64,000 nt of DNA from Bacteroidales bacterium (GTDB lineage Bacteria; Bacteroidota; Bacteroidia; Bacteroidales; VadinHA17), in assembly GCA_029210565.1 (NCBI GenBank), contig JARGFQ010000009.1, positions 1 through 64,000 on the forward strand, read 5' to 3'. Below the pieces are notes generated by a model. The model saw only the letters and a program-made list of their open reading frames with translations, ran no database searches and was not told the origin of the DNA. Made by a program: the position numbers and the translations under genes. This document shows positions 51,824 to 60,105 of this stretch, in pieces; the first letter of the stretch is position 1, and each line of letters begins with the position of its first letter.

Positions 51824-53139
51824 TCTTCAGGAAAAAGTTTTGAACTGAGCGACCGCAATGCAACTACCTTGTCGCTTGTATTTATTAATATGGACATGCT
51901 GTTGTCGCTTCCCCCGTAGGATATCATCTTGACAGGTATCTCATTCAGTGCTTCAAAGATCTCTGGCGCCGAACCCTCCCTGGAAGGCCTGAAATCGCCC
52001 ACTATGCAGATGATTGTCTGATCTTTCTCGGTCTCTATGGTACCTATTGACCCCAGTGTACTGACAATCTCGCTGAGCCATGTTGGGTCGTCAATCGTCA
52101 GTGAAACAGAGACCTCGGAAGTGGTGATCATGTCTATCGGGGTTTTAAAGGCTTCGAACGCCTCGAAGATCCTCCTCATGAATCCGTACGCCATCAGCAT
52201 CCCGGCAGAACGGATCCTCACCGATATCACTGCGTCCTTCGCCGCAACAGCCTTGTAGTCCTCAGGTGTTGATCCGGAGACGATTAAGGTCCCTTCATCA
52301 GAGGGTTCCATGGTGTTCTTGAGCCGCACGGGGATATTCTTGAGACGTGCAGGGTTGATGCTCGAAGGGTGCAGTATTTTCGCCCCGAAATAGGCCAGCT
52401 CGGCAGCCTCATCATATGATAGCTGCCTGACCACCCTGGTGTTTTCTACATACCGGGGGTCATTGTTGTGGAGTCCACTGATGTCAGTCCATATCTGTAC
52501 CTCCTCCGCTCCGATTGCCGCCCCGATGATGGTGGCACTGTAATCGCTGCCGCCCCTGCGCAGGTTGTCGGTCTCACCATAGGCATTGCGACAGATGAAG
52601 CCCTGCGTAATAATGATCTTTTCATCCCTGACAGCGGCAAGCTCACGGTTCAGGTTCTCCCTGATGTAGAAATAGTCCGGTTGCCCGTCCTTGTCTATCC
52701 TCATGAAATTGAGGGCCGGCACAAGCACAGAAGCAATCCCCTGTTCGGACAGGAGAAAATGGAGGAATGCACTCGACAGGAGCTCTCCCCTGGCAAGAAT
52801 TCGCTTCTCATTATGCCTGCTGTGCTCACGTGAAAAGAGGGCAGTGATGTAGTTGAAATGCTCATCAGTCAGGTCATGTGCCTTTTCGCCCCATGTCAGC
52901 GATGAGAATAACTCATCCGCCACCTGGTGGTACTCACCTCGAAGTGCCTCTGTCTTAGCCAACGCCTCCTCACTCTCATCCATGGCAAACAGCCGGGAGA
53001 TCTCCTCCAGGGCATTGGTGGTGCCCGCCATGGCCGAAAGCACTACTATCTTTTGTGTGTCTTCGCTGATAAGGGGGATTAGCACCCTGAACCGCTCAGG
53101 ACTGGCTACAGATGTTCCCCCGAATTTGAATACATTCAT
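51820..53139 (-). CDS. lysC: Aspartate kinase
   Basis: The 439-residue monofunctional aspartokinase has the N-terminal KFGGTSVASPERFR, substrate-site RGGSDYSATIIGAA, and two C-terminal ACT domains (residues about 300-435, TTSEVSVSLTID and MISYGGSDNSMSILI). It catalyses the first step from aspartate to lysine, threonine and methionine. Feedback by lysine is likely given its partner lysA, but the ACT domains alone do not prove it. It is not fused to homoserine dehydrogenase. Confidence 0.95.
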   Translation of the reverse strand: MNVFKFGGTSVASPERFRVLIPLISEDTQKIVVLSAMAGTTNALEEISRLFAMDESEEALAKTEALRGEYHQVADELFSSLTWGEKAHDLTDEHFNYITALFSREHSRHNEKRILARGELLSSAFLHFLLSEQGIASVLVPALNFMRIDKDGQPDYFYIRENLNRELAAVRDEKIIITQGFICRNAYGETDNLRRGGSDYSATIIGAAIGAEEVQIWTDISGLHNNDPRYVENTRVVRQLSYDEAAELAYFGAKILHPSSINPARLKNIPVRLKNTMEPSDEGTLIVSGSTPEDYKAVAAKDAVISVRIRSAGMLMAYGFMRRIFEAFEAFKTPIDMITTSEVSVSLTIDDPTWLSEIVSTLGSIGTIETEKDQTIICIVGDFRPSREGSAPEIFEALNEIPVKMISYGGSDNSMSILINTSDKVVALRSLSSKLFPEE

Positions 53140-53163
53140 CGTTGCTTCTCTTTCCCGGAATCA

Positions 53164-53181
53164 CTGCACATGTAAGTGCAG
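53164..53181 (-). promoter_or_regulatory. Small hairpin in the lysC leader
   Basis: CTGCAC-6 bases-GTGCAG lies between the predicted lysC promoter and its start. It is too short to be a lysine riboswitch. Confidence 0.4.
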
Positions 53182-53198
53182 GTGGTTAATACGGGGAT

Positions 53199-53226
53199 CA
53201 AATATATATAAAAGTAGCACCCGCAA
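53199..53226 (-). promoter_or_regulatory. Promoter of lysC-lysA (TTG-N17-TATATTTG)
   Basis: On the minus strand TATATTTG (53199-53206) is preceded by TTG at 53224-53226. The spacing of 17 is a little short of the usual 19-21. It lies 60 bases before lysC. Confidence 0.5.
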
Positions 53227-53367
53227 TAAATTATTTCTCCTTTTCAGGAAAGTAATACAAAGCAGTCAGGCCAGGGAAAGCCAAGGCTTAAAGTTTTTGT
53301 GAAGGTAACAGCTCATACCTGCCTGCTGGATTATTACTCTACAAACCACAGGTGAATTGCAGGAGAG

Positions 53368-56300
53368 TCATTTTATTGCGGATTCGAGTTCAGCAAGTTT
53401 CTCGCGGGCTATTACTGCCGGTTTGTACCCGGGATCGGCATTTTCCCATACAAAGAGGGCCTTCTGTAAGTATTCAATTGCCTTATCCTCTTTCCCCCGG
53501 TCAGCGTAAATAAACCCGAGCTCAGACAGCTCCTCCGGCCAGTAGGGATGCACACTTAGCAGGTCAAGCAGATGTCTCTCTGCTCTCTTATAATCTTTCA
53601 GTATTCTGTAGCAATGGCCGATATAGTAATCAATACTTTTATTCCCCGGCTCAAGCTCACCTGCTTTTTCATACTGTTGCAGGGCAATATCATACCTGCC
53701 CTTCAGTTCACTTAGTTTTGCCCTGTAGAAGAATAGAAAAACCTGATACATCCATAACTCTCTCTCACTTATATATTCCTCAACTATTGGTAAGTATTTT
53801 TCAATGTTCTTAATATCCTCCATCTGGATATAGATGATGAGATATCCGAATGGGACAAGATAGTCAAACGGCGGCATGAGTTGCTTTTCAATGTCGGCAA
53901 TGATGTTAAGAGCCCGTTCAGTCTTACCTGCCTTTGCATAGCTCTCGGTTGCGTCAATTCTGCTGCTAAGTACATTGATAGGGTCATCATATTTCTCCTG
54001 TTCTGCTATCTTGAGCTCCATCTTTTCTATACCTCGTTCAAACTCTCCTCTCAGGAAGAAGAAATCCTCCATGGTATTGTACACAGCATATCTTTCCTGA
54101 TGGTTAGTACATTTTTCTAGAATATCATTGAGGTCATTCAAGGCTTCGCCGAATTTTCCGAGTTCGATCCTGATCCCTGCCAGCGACAGCTGAATTGAGA
54201 TATCGTCGGGGTCGATCAGCAGGGCTTTGTTATAGTATTTCGTGGCTTGCCCGTTATCACCATATCTGCTGTACAGGCTCCCTAACCTGGTAAAAGACTT
54301 TGATTGACCCGGAAACACATCGGCATATCTCTGGTAGTATTTCAATGCTTCATCAAACCTGCCCTGGTTTTTATGGATATCACCTATTGTCAGCAAATAA
54401 TCATACTGACCCGGATCAAGGGTTAATATCGCTTCATATTCTGCCAGCTCATTTTCCTTCTGATTCAGCATCATATAGCGCATGGCGAGCACCTCATGGG
54501 CTTTTATATCCTCAGGATACAGCTCAGCCCAGTTCCTTGCCACCTCCATTGACATTTCCGGATCCTGTTTTATGTGGAAGTAATAATCATGCTTGACGTC
54601 GAACCGGTCATTTTCAGGGAGCTTATGTATGTATGTCATCAGGGATATCAGTGCCCGCATGGCTTCCTCCAGTTTCGTGGCCTGAATGCTGAAAGCGTAA
54701 AGATTTCTGTACGCGTATGCAAATGTTGTATCTGCTTCAATTGCTTGCCTGATGAATGTTAATCCAATTTCCCTGTTTTCCTTTAGCATATATTCATCCA
54801 ATCCATGGTAGAGATTTTTTAAAGCGGGAACGGACATTGTGGTTATCTCCGCAACCGGAAGATCCACTGTATTTTCTATATGCGCTTCAGGTATCCCCAG
54901 AGCCTCTTTAATCCAGATCGTCATATTGTCAACCATAGTGAATATGTCTCTCCCGGTAAAGGTATTCTCTGCCAACAGCTTGGTTGTTCTTGTATCATGA
55001 ATATATATCTCAGCGGATAACAATCCGTCCTGACCTTTTATCTGACCGGCCGTGAAGTAGTCCATATGCTTCTCAGAGGCAATTTTCTTTTTCAATGTCA
55101 TAGGGACGCTGATAGCATCAGGGTATCCTTCCTCCCTCAGATTGTCGCTTATGTCATACACTGACCTGATGTTAAGATATATATCCTGTGACAGGTCATA
55201 ACTCAGCATATCCGGCATAGCATGCGCTAACCAGTCCAGATCATTGTCTCCCGAATTATTCTCCATCGAAAATACAAGCAGTTTCTTACGGAATTCACTT
55301 TTAGGCACCAGGCGATCGACCTCTTTCCCTTGTTCATCAACGAAGCTGACAGTAGTTGTGGTCGCACCAAGGTTACGCCCATGGAATAGAAGTACAAGTA
55401 ACAAAACTGCTGCAACTAAGTTTGAAGGAATACCTATCTTTTCCGCCTTGGTCCACCGTTTTCGTCCCTGTTTGCCATGGAAATACGCCAGAATTATAAC
55501 TGCAGGAATCATGGCTGCCAGGGCTACCATGCAAAAACTGACCAGGTGAGGTGATAAGAGATATTTTTTAGCCAGCCAGCTGACAATTTCAACTATAATC
55601 AAGCCTGCCACAAGATATGCTGCCAGTAGCTGAGGAACAGCTCTGCTCTTCAGATCCTTGAATAAGGATACTATACCCCGTTCAGGTTTCCCAGGTTGAC
55701 TGATACTATCTTTTTCTCTCTTCTGTTTTATAAATTCTCCCGGGGGAATTTCCTCTGATTGTTGATCTGATTCTGTTAAACCCCTGAAAATCTCATCTAT
55801 AGCGTTGGCTACTTTGTTTACCTGATCACGGTATATTGTATGGTTTAAATTGTCATGCGGATTCTCTTCTGCCGACCGCAGAGGCCTGTTTACTCCGGGC
55901 GCCTTGTAAATGAATTCAACTCCGCGAAGCATTCCTCCCAGGACTTCCTCGAACAGTTTCTGATCTGCAGGATTTAAATCATGAATATATACAGGCAGCA
56001 CCCTGCTTGCAACATTACCGCTGGGTAGCTTTACTTTTAGTCCATAACGGTCTTTTGAAGCCTGCTCTACAAATGCCACGAACTCATGTTGCCATGCAAA
56101 AGATTTTGGATCACAATAGGTACGGGATACTATCGGAATAAAAATGAGACACCTGAGTTTCTCCTTCAATGACTCATCCACATCATGTGTCTCAAGTAGT
56201 CCGTCATGCGGATTTATATCAAAATATACGCTTATCTCCTCCTTGAATGTAGCCTCAAGTTCCTTTTTGAGGTTATCGACAAAATCCGTTATCCAGCCGT

Positions 56301-56370
56301 CATACTTATTGTCCTTCTGGCGGTAACTTATAAAGATGTCGTATGAAAAATCACCGATTATGCTTGCCAT
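53368..56370 (-). CDS. TIR-domain membrane protein with FlgO-like and TPR domains
   Basis: The 1000-residue protein starts with a TIR domain (DFSYDIFISYRQKDNKYDGW, residues about 8-200). It keeps a glutamate in SFAWQHEF (Glu96) at the position of the catalytic Glu of TIR NADases. Three membrane helices follow (about residues 248-266, 278-298, 315-331). Next is a FlgO/TolB-like region (KLLVFSMENNSGDNDLDWLA, about 361-490). At least ten TPR-like repeats (about 505-990) end the protein. The start at 56370 is chosen because the promoter -7 element covers the earlier TTG. No defence partner genes are adjacent. Function is unknown; signalling or NAD+ cleavage upon TPR sensing is possible. Confidence 0.85.
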   Translation of the reverse strand: MASIIGDFSYDIFISYRQKDNKYDGWITDFVDNLKKELEATFKEEISVYFDINPHDGLLETHDVDESLKEKLRCLIFIPIVSRTYCDPKSFAWQHEFVAFVEQASKDRYGLKVKLPSGNVASRVLPVYIHDLNPADQKLFEEVLGGMLRGVEFIYKAPGVNRPLRSAEENPHDNLNHTIYRDQVNKVANAIDEIFRGLTESDQQSEEIPPGEFIKQKREKDSISQPGKPERGIVSLFKDLKSRAVPQLLAAYLVAGLIIVEIVSWLAKKYLLSPHLVSFCMVALAAMIPAVIILAYFHGKQGRKRWTKAEKIGIPSNLVAAVLLLVLLFHGRNLGATTTTVSFVDEQGKEVDRLVPKSEFRKKLLVFSMENNSGDNDLDWLAHAMPDMLSYDLSQDIYLNIRSVYDISDNLREEGYPDAISVPMTLKKKIASEKHMDYFTAGQIKGQDGLLSAEIYIHDTRTTKLLAENTFTGRDIFTMVDNMTIWIKEALGIPEAHIENTVDLPVAEITTMSVPALKNLYHGLDEYMLKENREIGLTFIRQAIEADTTFAYAYRNLYAFSIQATKLEEAMRALISLMTYIHKLPENDRFDVKHDYYFHIKQDPEMSMEVARNWAELYPEDIKAHEVLAMRYMMLNQKENELAEYEAILTLDPGQYDYLLTIGDIHKNQGRFDEALKYYQRYADVFPGQSKSFTRLGSLYSRYGDNGQATKYYNKALLIDPDDISIQLSLAGIRIELGKFGEALNDLNDILEKCTNHQERYAVYNTMEDFFFLRGEFERGIEKMELKIAEQEKYDDPINVLSSRIDATESYAKAGKTERALNIIADIEKQLMPPFDYLVPFGYLIIYIQMEDIKNIEKYLPIVEEYISERELWMYQVFLFFYRAKLSELKGRYDIALQQYEKAGELEPGNKSIDYYIGHCYRILKDYKRAERHLLDLLSVHPYWPEELSELGFIYADRGKEDKAIEYLQKALFVWENADPGYKPAVIAREKLAELESAIK

Positions 56371-56394
56371 CCCTGTGGTTAATGGTTCAACTAT

Positions 56395-56425
56395 CAAATA
56401 TAAACCTTAACTGGTCTATAGTCAA
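56395..56425 (-). promoter_or_regulatory. Complete Bacteroidota promoter (TTG-N20-TATATTTG)
   Basis: TATATTTG at 56395-56402 and TTG at 56423-56425 on the minus strand are separated by exactly 20 bases, matching the -33/-7 consensus. Transcription would begin only about 15-20 bases before the TIR-gene ATG. Confidence 0.75.
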
Positions 56426-56535
56426 TATTAATTGTACTTGCCATTTGCTGGCTTGATACCGGGGCCTCACCAAAGAAAAATTGAAGTTTTATTATTACTT
56501 TCTATTTTTGGCTCGATTGCATAATAAAAAATCAT

Positions 56536-56543
56536 TATTTTTG
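56536..56543 (+). promoter_or_regulatory. Promoter -7 element of the tRNA-Leu pair (TATTTTTG)
   Basis: TATTTTTG matches TAnnTTTG and lies 80 bases before the first tRNA. A TTG at 56517-56519 is 16 bases upstream. Confidence 0.5.
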
Positions 56544-56622
56544 CACCCGCGTTAAAGGTCAAAGGATAAAAGACGCAAGACAAAAGAGATTACCATAGAC
56601 TTTTGACTTTCGACTTATAATA

Positions 56623-56706
56623 GCCCAGATGGCGAAATTGGTAGACGCGCTAGTTTCAGGGACTAGTGTCAGCAATGATGTGCAGGTTCGAGTCCTGTTC
56701 TGGGCA
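56623..56706 (+). tRNA. tRNA-Leu (anticodon CAG)
   Basis: This 84-base class II tRNA folds with a seven-pair acceptor stem (GCCCAGA/TCTGGGC), D-loop with AATTGGTAGAC, anticodon stem CTAGT/ACTAG with loop TTCAGGG (anticodon CAG), a long variable arm and TTCGAGTCC in the T arm. Discriminator A fits leucine. CCA is not encoded. It is the first of a tandem pair. Confidence 0.95.
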
Positions 56707-56785
56707 CAAAGAGAGCACAGAGCGCAGTGCAAAGCGCACGGAACATTAACATAATGCCTTGTGCCCTGAGCTCTGAGCCGGAACC

Positions 56786-56869
56786 GCCCAGGTGGTGAAA
56801 TTGGTAGACACGCCAGCTTGAGGGGCTGGTGCTCGCAAGGGTGTGCAAGTTCGAGTCTTGTCCTGGGCA
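56786..56869 (+). tRNA. tRNA-Leu (anticodon GAG)
   Basis: This is an 84-base class II tRNA with acceptor GCCCAGG/CCTGGGC and anticodon stem CCAGC/GCTGG with loop TTGAGGG (anticodon GAG). It shares the D arm and the length of the tRNA 80 bases upstream. Discriminator A; CCA not encoded. A terminator follows within ten bases. Confidence 0.95.
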
Positions 56870-56874
56870 CAAAA

Positions 56875-56901
56875 AAAAAGCCGTGAAGAACGGCTTTTTT
56901 T
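56875..56901. terminator. Terminator of the tRNA pair, also facing the GH3 gene
   Basis: A run of A, then GCCGT-GAAGA-ACGGC, then seven T residues form a clear intrinsic terminator. It follows the second tRNA and can also end the opposing minus-strand gene. Confidence 0.93.
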
Positions 56902-56902
56902 A

Positions 56903-56969
56903 TTTGCGATGGCCGATCTGCGATTTGCGATTTTTTTCCAATCGAAATTCGCAAATCTAAAATCGCACA
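56903..56969. repeat. Intergenic GATTTGCGA hairpin element, third copy
   Basis: GATTTGCGA (56922-56930) pairs with TCGCAAATC (56949-56957). ATTTGCGATGG lies before and AATCGCACAT after. It belongs with the elements at 6710-6777 and 44279-44451. Confidence 0.65.
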
Positions 56970-59924
56970 TCATTCAATTATGGCATCGTAAACTGCCTGC
57001 AGTATGTTGCCTCGGATGGAGAGATCCGACAGCTTGCTGTTGTCGCGCGTAGGATATACCCTGTTGCTAAGAAAGACATACGATATCTCATCGTCAGGGT
57101 CAACCCAGATGAAGGTCCCGGTAAAGCCTGAGTGGCCGAAGCTGTTAGGTGAGGCCGAGGGACAGGGATACATCTCTTCCGGAGGGATGGTATCATTCGG
57201 CAACAGTGGTTTGTCAAAACCAAGCCCCCTGCGGTTATTGTTCTCCGGGAACTGCCTCCGGGTGTACTCCTTCAGTACCTCACTGCTCAGCACCCTCACA
57301 CCACCGTACTCGCCACCCCTGCGGTACATCTCCACCAGCTTGAGAAGGTCATTGCCGGTGGCAAAGAGGCCGGCGTGACCGGAGACCCCTCCCAGCATCG
57401 CCGTACCCTCATCATGTACCGTTCCACGCAGCAGTTGCCTCCTGAAGAGAGAATCGTACTCGGTGGGCACTATCCGTTCCCTGGGATATTTCTGCAGCGG
57501 ATTGTAGGTGATGTTCAGTGCTCCAATGGGCCTGTAGATATTTTCCGGTGCAAAATTATCGATAGTAGTGCCTGACAGGCTCTCGATGATCTCGGCCGCC
57601 AGGATGAAGGTGAGATCAGAATAGACATACCTCTTATCTCCCCTGGGACTGTCACGTATCTCCCTGAACATATCCTTCAGATAGTGCCTGTTCATGTATA
57701 TTGAGTCAGATACCTGCAAGGCAAATCTCCTGTTGCTGTAGTCCCTGAAGATACCCCGCCTGAAGGTGCTGTCATTCTCCAGCGTGTTGCGCCAGAAGGG
57801 TATCCACGACTTCAATCCTGCCTGATGCGCCAGCATATCACGCAACAGCATGTCACCCTTGTTTGAAAAACGATACCAGGGCAGGTATTGTCCCAGGGTC
57901 CTGTCAGGATCAAAAAGCCCACGGTCGTTGAGCAGCATAAGCGACGGTGTCGCTGCTGATGCCTTCGTGACAGAAGCCAGGTCCCACAGATCATGCTCTG
58001 ACACTGCCTCGGTGCTGTCATAAAGGTGGAAACCGTAACACTTGTTCAGCACCACTATACCTTTTCTTGCTATCAGCACATGACAGCCCGGAAAGGCCAT
58101 GGAGTCAAGTCCGGACTGCACAATAGAGTCAACCTTGCTGTACAGTATCTCTGACGAAAGCCCGGCATTCTCTGGAAATCCGTACTGTAGCCTCATGCTG
58201 CCCGCAGTCTTGATCCCAAACCCTTCAGGGTAATCACCGTTTACCGTTACCGGCAGCCGCCCTGAGGCACCCACTCCTCCGAAGATCACCTGCACCGCAG
58301 CCTGGTGAGTGTATTTATTGTCCTGGTAGGCAACAACCATTGCCGATGGCTTTGTACTCATGTCAAGACGGGCAATACCGTAAGGATTGCCAAACCAGAC
58401 AATGACAGATCTTTCAAGCGCTGACAGCTGTCTGAAGATACTGTTGAGCTGCGCTGTCACACCGTATGAGCCTGCAGGCTTCTGATCCAGGGATGAGAAG
58501 CCCGCAATGACCAGATCGTACTCCCTGAGTTTTGAGAGTACATAATGGGCATCCTGCGCGTTGCCAGGATTAATGAAAAAATGATCTGCATTGGTGTACC
58601 TGTCAATCGTTTTCTGAAAATCACTCATTGCCAGTCTGTTGACAGATACAGTGGCAATCCTTATCTTATCAGTGCGCTGCAACGGCAGAAGATTGCCATT
58701 GTTTTCAATCACGGTTATGGCTGCTGCATAGAGGTCCCTGATAAGTGCCGGATGAGCTGTGGCAGGAATCGCCCCGCTGCCGGATGATTCGCCGTGCGGA
58801 TTCTTTCCGGCTGCCTCCAGCCATAGCTTTGCTGCAAGGAGCTTGCGGCATCTGGACGTGATCTCATCCTTTGATATCTCACCTTCTTCGACTCTGCGGT
58901 AGATCTCGGCAATAGCCAGCAACGGATCAGTAGAGTACTCTATGATGTCATTGCCGGCCTTCAGGGCCTCAGCATCGGCAACTCCTGAAGGGAAGGTCAT
59001 GGTTGCTCCGGCCATGTTCATCGCATCGGTAAGTGTAAGTCCCTGAAAACCAGCCTCATCCCTTAACATGCCTGTAATAATCTTTCGGGAGAAGGTGGCA
59101 GGCAGCCGGGGTGTGTCATCAAGGCCGGGCACGTTGATATGGGCGGTCATTACTGACCCGATACCCTCATCAATGAGACGGCGGAACGGAACCAACTCCA
59201 CGGCATCAAACCGCTGGCGGTCTCCCGTTATTACCGGCAGCCCGGTATGTGAATCAACATTGGTGTCACCGTGACCGGGATAATGCTTTGCGCAGGCCAT
59301 GACACCGTTATCCTGCAGACCCTTCATGTACATCACCGCCTTCGCAGCCACTTTCGCCGGATCCTCGCCGAATGAACGGTAGTTGATGACAGGATTCAGC
59401 GGATTGTTGTTGACGTCGGCAACAGGTGCAAGGTTGAGGTTCACACCTATATCCCGGCACTGCCAGGCTATTGCTGATCCCAATCTGTATATCAGTGAGT
59501 CATCCTGAACGGCGCCCAGGGTCATCTGCCAGGGGAAATCTTCTATCTCGCTGAGACGCATTCCCGCTCCCCACTCGGCATCCTGGGCAATAATCAGCGG
59601 AACCTTCGCAACCGTCCTCAGATATTTGGTAAACCTGACCTGCCTGTCGCGCGACCCTTCGAAAAAGATAACTCCGCCTACTCCGTGCTTAGTGACAAGA
59701 TCCTCCACCTGCCTGAAATTGTCCCCGTTATCGGCTGCCCATGCCGGCACCCAGATAAGCTGGGCAATCATCTCCCTGACGGTGAGAGTGTTCATGATAC
59801 TGTCAACCCCGGCGTCATCATTGTATCTCTTCCATGGAATATTGTCATCAACGGCAAGCAGATTCACCGGTACATTAAATAGAATGGTGAGCAACACAAC
59901 AACTGTAAAAAATCTCTTTCTCAT
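56970..59924 (-). CDS. Secreted GH3 beta-N-acetylhexosaminidase fused to a beta-lactamase-like serine hydrolase
   Basis: The 984-residue protein has a signal peptide (MRKRFFTVVVLLTILFNVPV...; start at 59924). The GH3 domain of NagZ type covers residues about 40-385, with MTLGAVQDDSLIYRLG and the catalytic loop KHYPGHGDTNVDSHTG, where His and Asp act as acid/base as in NagZ. A GH3 C-terminal-like domain follows (about 410-570). Residues about 590-984 are a class C/serine-hydrolase domain with Ser651 and Lys654 in ASVTKAS and a YSDLT motif as the tyrosine site. It probably releases GlcNAc from cell-wall fragments outside the cytoplasm. The tandem architecture is known in Bacteroidota. It is divergent from the amino-sugar operon. 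Confidence 0.88.
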   Translation of the reverse strand: MRKRFFTVVVLLTILFNVPVNLLAVDDNIPWKRYNDDAGVDSIMNTLTVREMIAQLIWVPAWAADNGDNFRQVEDLVTKHGVGGVIFFEGSRDRQVRFTKYLRTVAKVPLIIAQDAEWGAGMRLSEIEDFPWQMTLGAVQDDSLIYRLGSAIAWQCRDIGVNLNLAPVADVNNNPLNPVINYRSFGEDPAKVAAKAVMYMKGLQDNGVMACAKHYPGHGDTNVDSHTGLPVITGDRQRFDAVELVPFRRLIDEGIGSVMTAHINVPGLDDTPRLPATFSRKIITGMLRDEAGFQGLTLTDAMNMAGATMTFPSGVADAEALKAGNDIIEYSTDPLLAIAEIYRRVEEGEISKDEITSRCRKLLAAKLWLEAAGKNPHGESSGSGAIPATAHPALIRDLYAAAITVIENNGNLLPLQRTDKIRIATVSVNRLAMSDFQKTIDRYTNADHFFINPGNAQDAHYVLSKLREYDLVIAGFSSLDQKPAGSYGVTAQLNSIFRQLSALERSVIVWFGNPYGIARLDMSTKPSAMVVAYQDNKYTHQAAVQVIFGGVGASGRLPVTVNGDYPEGFGIKTAGSMRLQYGFPENAGLSSEILYSKVDSIVQSGLDSMAFPGCHVLIARKGIVVLNKCYGFHLYDSTEAVSEHDLWDLASVTKASAATPSLMLLNDRGLFDPDRTLGQYLPWYRFSNKGDMLLRDMLAHQAGLKSWIPFWRNTLENDSTFRRGIFRDYSNRRFALQVSDSIYMNRHYLKDMFREIRDSPRGDKRYVYSDLTFILAAEIIESLSGTTIDNFAPENIYRPIGALNITYNPLQKYPRERIVPTEYDSLFRRQLLRGTVHDEGTAMLGGVSGHAGLFATGNDLLKLVEMYRRGGEYGGVRVLSSEVLKEYTRRQFPENNNRRGLGFDKPLLPNDTIPPEEMYPCPSASPNSFGHSGFTGTFIWVDPDDEISYVFLSNRVYPTRDNSKLSDLSIRGNILQAVYDAIIE

Positions 59925-59951
59925 GACTCTGTAATTGGTTTTTGAAGCAAT

Positions 59952-59959
59952 CAAACTTA
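59952..59959 (-). promoter_or_regulatory. -7 promoter element of the GH3 fusion gene (TAAGTTTG)
   Basis: On the minus strand TAAGTTTG lies 27 bases before the ATG at 59924. It supports that start over the longer reading frame that runs through this region. Confidence 0.55.
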
Positions 59960-60105
59960 CATAAAAACGCCCGATTTTCCACGGGCATATATAAATCACG
60001 GCCAGCGCAGGTATTCGCGGACGAAAAATAGTACTTTTCTTTAATAACGATTGCCGGTGTGATTGTTCCCAAAATGCTATTTTTACGACATCAAACAGAA
60101 ATATC

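Noticed and set aside
53140..53367. Lysine riboswitch before lysC
   Set aside because: Only a short six-pair hairpin is present; the leader from the predicted start site is about 50 bases, far too short.
53368..56370. Complete antiphage TIR system (such as Thoeris or CBASS)
   Set aside because: No ThsA, cyclase or effector genes adjoin. Neighbours are lysC and tRNA genes.
56559..56954. Minus-strand frames such as RTRLELAHPCEHQPLK
   Set aside because: These are antisense readings of the two tRNA-Leu genes, a well-known source of spurious proteins.
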